Shown: piece after piece, positions 7,581 through 14,582 of the stretch
How positions within the stretch are numbered: the first letter of the stretch is position 1
How the letters are laid out: each line of letters opens with the position of its first letter
NCBI GenBank assembly: GCA_964358645.1
Contig: CAYHPW010000045.1
Coordinates: forward strand, 1 to 22,016
Length of the DNA stretch: 22,016 nt
Reading direction: 5' to 3'
Source: JBBTDV01 sp038042605
Lineage (GTDB): Bacteria > Bdellovibrionota > UBA1018
The notes under the pieces: model-generated
What the model was told of the DNA's origin: nothing
What the model saw: only the letters and a program-made list of their open reading frames with translations
Database searches by the model: none
Translations under genes and position numbers: made by a program

Positions 7581-9365
7581 CGTTTGTGCTTTAGCGAGAA
7601 GCGCCGAACACTTTGCCCTCATATCGGTCACGTACTTCTGGTCTTTAATGTCCTTCAGGTTGATCAGGACATTCCATATCCCTCCACGTACCCCGGCAAA
7701 AGCCATCTGAGCGCCTACCGCGGCATCGGTAATCGAGTTTTGGTTCCCGATTGAAGCGACTTTATGGGCAAGCTCCATTGCTTTAAAGCTTGATTGGGCC
7801 GTACCCCAAGGCACTTCAACCGCGATCTTAAGACCATCTTGCATTTTACTCAAACGGATGGCCTTTTCCTGCTCCGTATTCTGCGGCAAACGCCTTGCTT
7901 CCATGAAAGAGTTAAATGCGTTCGTATCCTCGTCAACTGCGGAAATAAGATGCTCCTTAACCTGCTGCGCATCCTCGGCGATCTGTGATAAGGCGGGATC
8001 TTTCAATTCCGTGCCTTCCCTGCCGTATGTAAGGTTCGCAACCATCGATGAAAGCGCGGCTCCCAACGCACCGGAAAGGGCCGCGATCGAACCGCCGCCA
8101 GGCGCCGGTGAACTACGCGACACCTCATCCGTAAAATCAGTTATTCTCATCCGCACCAAAGCATTGTCTGACGGCTTCGGTAAACCTATGACCTTTTTCT
8201 CGATATCAAAATGGGTCACATCACTAAGCCCCATCGAGAAAACCGCTGTATTTAAAATATCAGACCGCGGGACACCAGGAGATTTCCCCTGCTTTTTCAG
8301 ATAAAATCTTCCGGCTTCGAGCAAGGCCTGGTACGGGATTAGTCCCACGATCTCGCTACCACTCACCACGAGGCCGCGATCGCTTGCAAGTTTGCGCGAA
8401 CACTCAAGCACTTCATGTGGGGTAGTGATTTTATAATCAGTGAGGTTAATCGAGATCTGTGATCGTTTGTACTCATCAACATACCAGCCGATGGCCTTGC
8501 ATGCCTTAAAAACTCCTGGGCGATACACTTCTTTTCCAGCTACTACTGGCGGAGTCAAGTCATTTGCGCGGAGCAGCTCCGTGAGGTCATAGCCATGCTC
8601 GCCTTGGCAGTGCGCTTGAATTAAATCAAAGTCTGTTGCGACAAATCCACAGCTCCCGCAGGGAAATGACCCGTCAGCATAAAAAAGTTTTTTCCCCCTC
8701 GAATAATACGGCTTCGTATTGCCGCTTCTTGCAACCCTTCCCTTTTCACGAAGCTCAAAAGCAATGTCACCGGCATGAGACTTGTCGTTTGAGTTCAATG
8801 TCACGTTGTACGCGATTAAAAATTCCCTGGCGCCTATGACCGTCGCGCCGGAAGCAGCATTAAACTCAGAGGGGCCAAAATCAGGCTTCCAATCCGATTC
8901 GCGAAGCTTCCTTGCAAGTCCTTCGTATTCGCCCTTTCGTATTTCCGCCAGATTCCTGCGCTCAGACCGAGTTGCGGCCTCTTCATACAAATACACCGGG
9001 ATATTAAGCTCACGACCCACTCTCTCGCCAACCCGCCTTGCTATACTGACGCACTCCTGCATCGTAATATTTTCAACAGGTATGAACGGGCACACGTCAG
9101 TTGCACCTATTCTTGGGTGCGCCCCCTTGTGCCTTGCCATGTCGATCACTCGCGCGGCGGCGGCGATTGCCTGAAAAGCAGCTTCAGCAACCCTATCCTG
9201 ATCGCCTACAAACGTCACCACGGTGCGATTCGTGTCGGCGCCCATTTCCACATTAAGTAAAGTAGCGCCGCTAACCATCTCAATCGCGTCTGTGATCTGC
9301 TTGATCTTCCCCTTGTCGCGCCCCTCGGAAAAATTCGGGACGCATTCAACGATAGATTTTGCCAT
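7536..9365 (-). CDS. ftcD: Bifunctional glutamate formiminotransferase / formimino-THF cyclodeaminase
   Basis: The start at 9365 has AAGGA about 8 bases upstream and gives 609 residues beginning MAKSIVECVPNFSEGRD, the classic formiminotransferase N-terminus. Residues 1-180 are the N-terminal subdomain, with the probable catalytic histidine H83 in HKGAHPRIGATDV. The C-terminal subdomain continues to about 395. Residues 405-609 are the cyclodeaminase, with SPAPGGGS at 419-426 and the acidic VDEDTNAF region at 477-484. The fused enzyme moves a formimino group to tetrahydrofolate and releases ammonia, yielding methenyl-THF. A segment at about 230-270 contains C236-x2-C239-x12-H252-C253-x3-H257, which looks like a small zinc-binding insertion. 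In histidine breakdown the donor is formiminoglutamate; in anaerobic purine breakdown it is formiminoglycine. No histidine genes are nearby and Yge-type genes are, so the purine role is favoured but not shown. Confidence 0.9.
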   Translation of the reverse strand: MAKSIVECVPNFSEGRDKGKIKQITDAIEMVSGATLLNVEMGADTNRTVVTFVGDQDRVAEAAFQAIAAAARVIDMARHKGAHPRIGATDVCPFIPVENITMQECVSIARRVGERVGRELNIPVYLYEEAATRSERRNLAEIRKGEYEGLARKLRESDWKPDFGPSEFNAASGATVIGAREFLIAYNVTLNSNDKSHAGDIAFELREKGRVARSGNTKPYYSRGKKLFYADGSFPCGSCGFVATDFDLIQAHCQGEHGYDLTELLRANDLTPPVVAGKEVYRPGVFKACKAIGWYVDEYKRSQISINLTDYKITTPHEVLECSRKLASDRGLVVSGSEIVGLIPYQALLEAGRFYLKKQGKSPGVPRSDILNTAVFSMGLSDVTHFDIEKKVIGLPKPSDNALVRMRITDFTDEVSRSSPAPGGGSIAALSGALGAALSSMVANLTYGREGTELKDPALSQIAEDAQQVKEHLISAVDEDTNAFNSFMEARRLPQNTEQEKAIRLSKMQDGLKIAVEVPWGTAQSSFKAMELAHKVASIGNQNSITDAAVGAQMAFAGVRGGIWNVLINLKDIKDQKYVTDMRAKCSALLAKAQTLLEEAGRYVDARLS

Positions 9366-9475
9366 ACAAAGTTCCTTATCATTTATAATTCTGACCGTCA
9401 AAATTCTAACACTAAAGATACTTGCCCAGCAGGCAGTATCAGCACTATTCTATTTATACGAAGCAGGTGATAGAC

Positions 9476-9886
9476 ATGTTCCCCAAAGAAACAAAAATAC
9501 TGATAATAGAAGATTCGCCATCGATGCGGAAAACCATTAAAACCATCTTAGGAAAACTTGGCTTCAAGCATATTTATGAAGCCGGGGATGGCACAAACGG
9601 TTTCACCATAATCGAAACACAACATATGGCTAACGAACCGATAGGGCTTGTCCTTTGTGATTGGTGGATGCCTAAAGAATCAGGACTCGACTTGCTTAAA
9701 AGGGTCCGCGAATCAAATACCTTAAGCAATATATCTTTTATAATGGTCACCGCTGAGGGAGAGAAATCAAAGATCCTTGAGGCGATACGCGAGGGGGTGG
9801 ATAATTACATAGTGAAACCATTTTCACCCAGAGATATAAAAACAAAACTAGCCGAGACCTGGGCACGCCTAAGCCAGGCGAAGTGA
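9476..9886 (+). CDS. CheY-like single-domain response regulator
   Basis: The 136-residue protein consists only of a receiver domain. The acidic pocket (E12-D13), phospho-acceptor D62 in LCDWWMPKESG, conserved T92 in MVTAEG and K114 in YIVKPF are all present. There is no output domain, so it probably acts by protein contact, as CheY or a relay protein does. The start at 9476 has AGGTGA about 8 bases upstream; the open frame extends farther back without a ribosome site. It is convergent with the histidine kinase gene at 9963-11720, a likely but unproven partner. A possible promoter, TTGCCC (9422) and TATTCT (9446), lies upstream with an 18-base spacer. It could instead serve chemotaxis or another kinase encoded elsewhere. 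Confidence 0.88.
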   Translation: MFPKETKILIIEDSPSMRKTIKTILGKLGFKHIYEAGDGTNGFTIIETQHMANEPIGLVLCDWWMPKESGLDLLKRVRESNTLSNISFIMVTAEGEKSKILEAIREGVDNYIVKPFSPRDIKTKLAETWARLSQAK

Positions 9887-9962
9887 CACTTCAACACCGG
9901 CGCGGTAGGATTATGCGTCGTCGGATACCGATCAGGGATATAAATAATAGTAAGATAATATT

Positions 9963-11720
9963 TCAGCGCTGAGGCGCCTGCAACGGAAGCTCCACGATAA
10001 AGCACGAACCCACCCCGGATTGGCTTTCAACACGGATCGTACCGCCATGTGCGGACACTATCTGATCGGTTATATAAAGCCCAAGTCCCATTCCACTGTA
10101 ATGCTTAGATGATACGGCCCTCTCAAAACGATGGAAAATCCGCTCATGATTTTCACTGGCGATACCTATCCCGTGGTCCTGTATGCTGAGCACGGCTTTT
10201 TCAGCTGAATGAAAAATCGAAATTTCAATCGGTTTTCCGCTTCCGTATTTAAGAGCGTTCGAAAGCAGGTTATCAATGACCTGATCGATCCTCAGCTGGT
10301 CCCATTCACCAACAACTGCTTTATCCGCCGAAAGCTTGACTTCTATACCTAATTCAATCAACACAGGCATGTAGCGGGTGACTACGCCTCTGGCGAGCTC
10401 CGAGAGATCCACCTGTTTTATCTGTAATGAGAATCTGCCTGCGCTGATCCTGGCAACATCGAGAGTATCGCCGACCAGGTCAGAGAGGCGCGTAAGTTCC
10501 TGGCTGCAGGTTTTTATAAGCTTCCTTAGGTTCTCTATTTTAGGATACACCGCTGGAGTAATATCATGGAGCATGCGCGTGATTAGCTGAATCTGCATCA
10601 TGAGTGGTGTAAGTGGCGTCTTAAGTTCATGCGATGCTATATAGAGAAATTCATCACGTATGCTGACTGCATCCTTAAGCTGTTTTGTACGCTCCTGCAC
10701 GCTGGTCTCAAGACCAGCCTTAGTTGTGACCAGATCATCTGCATATCTTTTCTGCATCTGATCATACCGTCTGAAAGAATCAAGCCACCTGAAAAACATA
10801 AAAACAAGCACAAGGAAAACAACCACCATGGACCAGAAAACAATCTCGTTGAGTTTACCAACAAGCTCAAACACATTGGATTGCGGTTGCTCGGTAACCG
10901 CAATCCATCCTATGTCATTCATGACGGTATAATTTATCAGCATCGTGTCAGCGGATTTGTCGTCATATTTTTTAAGCCAACCGTCTTTTTTGATACGTGA
11001 TACGTTGATTAAATCAGGGTACTTCAGCATCGAAAGCGGAGCATTGGCCCCGCCGCCGTCGTGATTTATTTTAATAATCTGTCCGTGCTGATCTATCAAT
11101 ATGATGGCCACGCCGACAACTGTTTTGATTTTTTCAATCCAAGCGAGGAGATCATTAAACGTATATTGCGCCACCAGATACCCGATCACTTGCTGGAGCC
11201 GGTCTTTAATCGGCACCGCTATAGCTGTAACATATTTTTTTGGGTCAGCGGCACGCTGGTAAATTTCAGAGATGTATGGCTTATGCTCTCTTGTTACGCC
11301 TTTATACCAATCCCTATAAGAGAAATCCTTGCCATGTACTTCCTTTCGAACTGGGAAGTCCGCCCTAAGCACTCCGTTTGTGTCAGTAATAAAAGCCCGG
11401 TCAATCTCGGGGTTGTGCGTTACTAGATCCTCGATGTCATTGTAAGTCGCATTCCAGTCCTTGCCTGTAATATGCTTCGCGATACACGGCCGTCTGGCAT
11501 AACTCTCCGTATATGCGATAAACCCTTTAAAACGCTTCTGCACGATTTGGCCGCTGAGCCGTGCTATTAAGGCGTTCCTGGCAATGGTTTTCTCTTCCAA
11601 AAAATCTTCAACCCTGAAAAGCATCAGAACGATAAGAATCACTATCGGTAAGACCACTGTCACTAAAACAGTGGCGGCAAGCCTCCACTTAGAACGTAGT
11701 ATCCAAGGGATGTTTAACAT
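9963..11720 (-). CDS. Membrane sensor histidine kinase with extracytoplasmic Cache-type domain
   Basis: From the ATG at 11720 (GAAGG 7 bases upstream) the protein has 585 residues. Transmembrane helices lie at about 12-34 and 293-311. Between them is a periplasmic domain of about 255 residues with features of a double Cache sensor (FITDTNGVLRADFP, FSYRDWYKG, the YVTAIAVPI region). A linker likely to be coiled coil follows, then the HisKA domain with H364 in YIASHELKTPL. The ATPase domain has the N box (N484 in DQVIDNLLSNALKYG), G1 (D515 in DHGIGI) and G2 (GMGLGLYI). No receiver or HAMP domain is evident. It lies 98 bases downstream of the molybdoenzyme chaperone gene on the same strand, so it may be partly co-transcribed. 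The intervening leader contains overlapping hairpins. Cache domains usually bind small metabolites; the ligand is unknown. Confidence 0.9.
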   Translation of the reverse strand: MLNIPWILRSKWRLAATVLVTVVLPIVILIVLMLFRVEDFLEEKTIARNALIARLSGQIVQKRFKGFIAYTESYARRPCIAKHITGKDWNATYNDIEDLVTHNPEIDRAFITDTNGVLRADFPVRKEVHGKDFSYRDWYKGVTREHKPYISEIYQRAADPKKYVTAIAVPIKDRLQQVIGYLVAQYTFNDLLAWIEKIKTVVGVAIILIDQHGQIIKINHDGGGANAPLSMLKYPDLINVSRIKKDGWLKKYDDKSADTMLINYTVMNDIGWIAVTEQPQSNVFELVGKLNEIVFWSMVVVFLVLVFMFFRWLDSFRRYDQMQKRYADDLVTTKAGLETSVQERTKQLKDAVSIRDEFLYIASHELKTPLTPLMMQIQLITRMLHDITPAVYPKIENLRKLIKTCSQELTRLSDLVGDTLDVARISAGRFSLQIKQVDLSELARGVVTRYMPVLIELGIEVKLSADKAVVGEWDQLRIDQVIDNLLSNALKYGSGKPIEISIFHSAEKAVLSIQDHGIGIASENHERIFHRFERAVSSKHYSGMGLGLYITDQIVSAHGGTIRVESQSGVGSCFIVELPLQAPQR

Positions 11721-11746
11721 TTCCTTGCCTTCAGACAGTCTCCTTT

Positions 11747-11781
11747 GCAATGCACCTAAGTGCATTGCTACACGGGTAGCA
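11747..11781 (-). promoter_or_regulatory. Two overlapping inverted repeats in the kinase leader
   Basis: A perfect 9-bp inverted repeat (gcaatgcac at 11747-11755, gtgcattgc at 11760-11768, 4-base loop) overlaps a second perfect 6-bp one (tgctac at 11766-11771, gtagca at 11776-11781, loop acgg). They share the bases TGC at 11766-11768, so both full stems cannot form in the same RNA. On the minus strand they lie between the chaperone stop and the kinase start, without a following U-run, so neither is a plain terminator. They could be an RNA switch, a processing site that uncouples the kinase from the operon, or a DNA operator. Confidence 0.6.
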
Positions 11782-11818
11782 GCTCAACAAAAGTAAATGG
11801 CCTATATCATATTGTGAT

Positions 11819-12535
11819 TCAGACTTCCAGAGTAGGATCCCCGCCACAGGCTGTGGCAGCAGCAGGTTCAGGTTCGCCTTCAACCCATGTTGCCGGATCC
11901 GGCTTAACGCCCAGATTGGCACACTCAGCCTGCACTAATGCATTACAGCACTTAAACACCAATGTGTAAAATTCATTGGAAAAAACCCCGGGGCGCCTAA
12001 GAATAGAGCCCACGAACCGCCCGAGGTGGTCGTTTATGAATTTTTTTCTCGCATCCGAGACTACATTAAGCCCGTTTAAGTCATTTTGCTCAGTTAAACT
12101 AACTTGTTTCATGAGCAACAAGGCGTAGAACTCAAACTCAATCGAAACATGATCAAGCATTTCAGTTTTATCCCCAAGCTCAAAGCCAAACGCCTTGTAA
12201 AAACCCGCGATATCCGCAAGTTCATTCCCCTTCACAACGGCGCGCTGGCGGCCATACTCTGTTTCGTAAAGCGGGTTAGCATTTCTGCCACGGTCAAAAA
12301 TATCTATGTAATCAGACCTCAGGTCATCCACCATGGCTTCATTATCAATCATGGTGATTAGGCGTCCTCTTAATGCATTCCAATCCGCGCCCGCAACCTT
12401 GGAAAAATAATCGTTAACGTCATTGTCATAAAGAAATGCTTCAAGATACTCGAAAAGTGGATACGACGTAATCAACGAGGCCAGCAAAAAAGCAGGCGCT
12501 GACTTCCGATCCGAATCAGTTAATGTGTCACTCAT
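11819..12535 (-). CDS. TorD/DmsD/NarJ-type chaperone for the molybdoenzyme
   Basis: The 238-residue protein is alpha-helical in character and acidic, with no signal or membrane segment. Features such as DYIDIFDRGRNANPLYETEYG resemble the conserved core of the TorD/NarJ/DmsD redox-enzyme maturation chaperones. These bind the Tat signal of the catalytic subunit and hold it in the cytoplasm until cofactor insertion. Its ATG overlaps the stop of the gamma subunit gene (ATGA, 12532-12535), so translation is probably coupled and the two products are made in step. Its place as the last gene of the alpha-beta-gamma-delta set matches ethylbenzene dehydrogenase and selenate/chlorate reductase-type operons. 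The C-terminal tail after about residue 215 is rich in Pro, Glu and Ala and is likely flexible. Confidence 0.82.
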   Translation of the reverse strand: MSDTLTDSDRKSAPAFLLASLITSYPLFEYLEAFLYDNDVNDYFSKVAGADWNALRGRLITMIDNEAMVDDLRSDYIDIFDRGRNANPLYETEYGRQRAVVKGNELADIAGFYKAFGFELGDKTEMLDHVSIEFEFYALLLMKQVSLTEQNDLNGLNVVSDARKKFINDHLGRFVGSILRRPGVFSNEFYTLVFKCCNALVQAECANLGVKPDPATWVEGEPEPAAATACGGDPTLEV

Positions 12536-13407
12536 TGCGCAACCACCTGTATGGGGAGCCAGCTCATCGTAACGGACTTCCTAGCCCCCACCTCGTCCTT
12601 GCCACCCTGCCAGACCGCAAAACCAACGTAACTTGACTTACCAACATCAAGAATCGAACCATTTTCGCGCTTAAGTGGCCTTGCTATAACGACTGACCAC
12701 TCACCATCAGCCCATCGCCCATCGGCCGCAGCCTCAACACTGGCCGAAACAGCGCTCGTGCCGAAACCTTCGGCAAAAATCTCTTCGACACCTTTTTTCT
12801 TGGCGTATGACTGAGGGTTACCTGCCGCCTTCCCGCTAGAAAACATGTCACGCTTTTCTTCAGTCAGGCCTGAAAGCTTCCCAGGATCCTTAAATTCCAT
12901 TGGATACATATCAACGCTCATATTTGGATAGAGATCAGCGATTGTCCTCATGCCGCGCTCCTTGTCGAGCTGGTACTGCGCCCGCCACTGGAATATATGC
13001 ACAGGATTATCCTTTACACCCATGAACACCGGCGGCGGCGCATTATTGTCTTTTACAGGGAACTCTATTGCAACGCCGTCTGAAAACTGCCCGAGCCTGC
13101 CGGCCTCGCTTTTTTCTGCATCCGTCCATTTAAGAAGAAATGCGATCCACTTCCCGTCATGTACCGCGCGGACCTTGAGGAGCGCCGTCGTGGTGGTTGC
13201 AGGACGGGGTATTACCATTGGCTGGGCCATCAACACCACGCTTTCTTCTCTGGCCTTATTCCAAATATCGTCATTCATAAAAAGTTTTGTGGTATCCACT
13301 CCCACCACCCGGCTTGCCATGAGAGGCGCGCCAAGCGCGGTTTCAATAATACCACCAATACAAAGGACAGCGCATAGGCTTATACTTTTTATCCAAATTG
13401 TTTTCAT
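12532..13407 (-). CDS. Haem b-binding gamma subunit of type II DMSO reductase-family enzyme
   Basis: The protein has 291 residues with a Sec signal peptide (hydrophobic residues about 8-25, likely cleavage near ALG-AP), so it enters the periplasm separately from the Tat-exported alpha-beta pair. It resembles the ethylbenzene-dehydrogenase gamma family, with LLKVRAVHDGKWIAFLLKW, FSDGVAIEFPV and VFMG. M129 in VFMG is a candidate axial haem b ligand by position; the lysine partner may be in the AKKKG segment. The gamma subunit passes electrons between the beta iron-sulphur chain and a periplasmic cytochrome. AAGGAGG lies 6 bases upstream of the start. No CXXCH is present, so the haem is not covalently bound. 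The gene follows beta after 28 bases and overlaps the chaperone gene by 4 bases. Confidence 0.82.
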   Translation of the reverse strand: MKTIWIKSISLCAVLCIGGIIETALGAPLMASRVVGVDTTKLFMNDDIWNKAREESVVLMAQPMVIPRPATTTTALLKVRAVHDGKWIAFLLKWTDAEKSEAGRLGQFSDGVAIEFPVKDNNAPPPVFMGVKDNPVHIFQWRAQYQLDKERGMRTIADLYPNMSVDMYPMEFKDPGKLSGLTEEKRDMFSSGKAAGNPQSYAKKKGVEEIFAEGFGTSAVSASVEAAADGRWADGEWSVVIARPLKRENGSILDVGKSSYVGFAVWQGGKDEVGARKSVTMSWLPIQVVAQ

Positions 13408-13435
13408 GCTTTGCCTCCTTACTTATATTGCTTCT

Positions 13436-14566
13436 TTAAGGTGTGTTGTTGCGGACAGCGGATAATTTTTCGTCATAGGCCGCGCGTTCCACCAGTGGCT
13501 CAGTTAAAGGCACAGAAATAATCTCCGCGCCTTTCTCGTCATAGCCATAAACCAGGCCGTCCTTAACTTCGAAGCTATCGATTATCCGATCCGTCCCGCC
13601 CATCAGCACAAGCAATCCCTGCGCTACTGGATCGTCCCTTAGCTTGCGGTAACGCGCGACCGCGTCTTCAGCATTAGGTCCGAACATTTGTGTAATATAA
13701 TCCATCCCGGCATGAACCGGCGGGACATAGTACAAGTTCGGCTCCAGGCCGAGATGCGGATAATACGGAAGCGCGATCTGCTTTACATGCACCAGATAAT
13801 CTATTGGATTATTCTTTCTAGCTTTCCATGGAGGATTGATGAATCCCATTATGCGTATCTTGCCGATGCAGTTTTGCACGCACATCGGCTGGAAACCCTT
13901 CTCTATGGCTGGAAAGCAACCGATACACTTTTCGCTTATCCTAGTATGGGCGTTGTACATTGATTTCTTGTATGGACAGGCGCGCACGCACTCGCCATAC
14001 CCTTTGCAGCGTGACTGGTCTATGACAACTATCCCGTCTTCTTCGCGCTTGTAGATCGCTTTTCTCGGGCATGCTGCCAGGCATGCCGGATAAGTGCAGT
14101 GGGCGCACATCCGCGGAAGGTAGAAAAACCATTTATCATGCGGCAAGGTGATGTGGCTCCCGCCCGTGACGTTACCCAAGCAATCGTCCTCGCCATGATT
14201 CGGGTACATCCAGTCCTCATCCTTCGGGTGGAAATGCACAGCTCTCTCGGTCGGCTCTGCCGCTTCGAAGATTGTTTTACCGGAATAAGCTGCGCCTTTT
14301 TTCCACTCCTGGCTACCCAGCTTTTCAAGCACGCGCACATCCCAGGCCAGCGGATAGCTGCCGTAGGGCTTTGTCTCAACATTGTTCCAGAACATATATT
14401 CCTGGCCCTTGCCGCTGGTCCATGTGGTTTTGCAGGCCAGCGTGCAGGTCTGACAAGCGATACACTTGTTGAGATCGAACACCACGGCCCATTGGCGCTT
14501 CGGTCTGTGCTCGTCATACGCATATTCCATCTCACGATTAAGTTGCCAGTTCTTAACTTTGGACAT
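13436..14566 (-). CDS. Iron-sulphur beta subunit (NxrB/NarH/EbdB-like)
   Basis: The 376-residue protein carries four cysteine clusters: C35-x2-C38-x2-C41-x3-C45, C154-x2-C157-x4-C162-x3-C166, C187 with Y190 in the second position and then C193 and C197, and C214-x2-C217-x11-C229-x3-C233. The Tyr at 190 in place of a cysteine is the expected sign of one [3Fe-4S] cluster beside three [4Fe-4S], as in NarH-like subunits. The opening (NWQLNREMEYAY, then FDLNKCIACQTCTLACKTTW) and NNVETKPYGSYP are, by memory, close to NxrB of Nitrospira and related periplasmic enzymes. There is no signal peptide, so it would be carried across by the Tat signal of alpha. GGAGG lies 10 bases upstream. It forms the electron wire from the alpha active site to gamma. 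Confidence 0.9.
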   Translation of the reverse strand: MSKVKNWQLNREMEYAYDEHRPKRQWAVVFDLNKCIACQTCTLACKTTWTSGKGQEYMFWNNVETKPYGSYPLAWDVRVLEKLGSQEWKKGAAYSGKTIFEAAEPTERAVHFHPKDEDWMYPNHGEDDCLGNVTGGSHITLPHDKWFFYLPRMCAHCTYPACLAACPRKAIYKREEDGIVVIDQSRCKGYGECVRACPYKKSMYNAHTRISEKCIGCFPAIEKGFQPMCVQNCIGKIRIMGFINPPWKARKNNPIDYLVHVKQIALPYYPHLGLEPNLYYVPPVHAGMDYITQMFGPNAEDAVARYRKLRDDPVAQGLLVLMGGTDRIIDSFEVKDGLVYGYDEKGAEIISVPLTEPLVERAAYDEKLSAVRNNTP

Positions 14567-14582
14567 AGTCGTTTACCTCCAC

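Noticed and set aside
11721..11765. Kinase start at the ATG at 11765
   Set aside because: It falls inside the hairpin region, while the ATG at 11720 has a properly spaced ribosome site and begins just before the first membrane helix.
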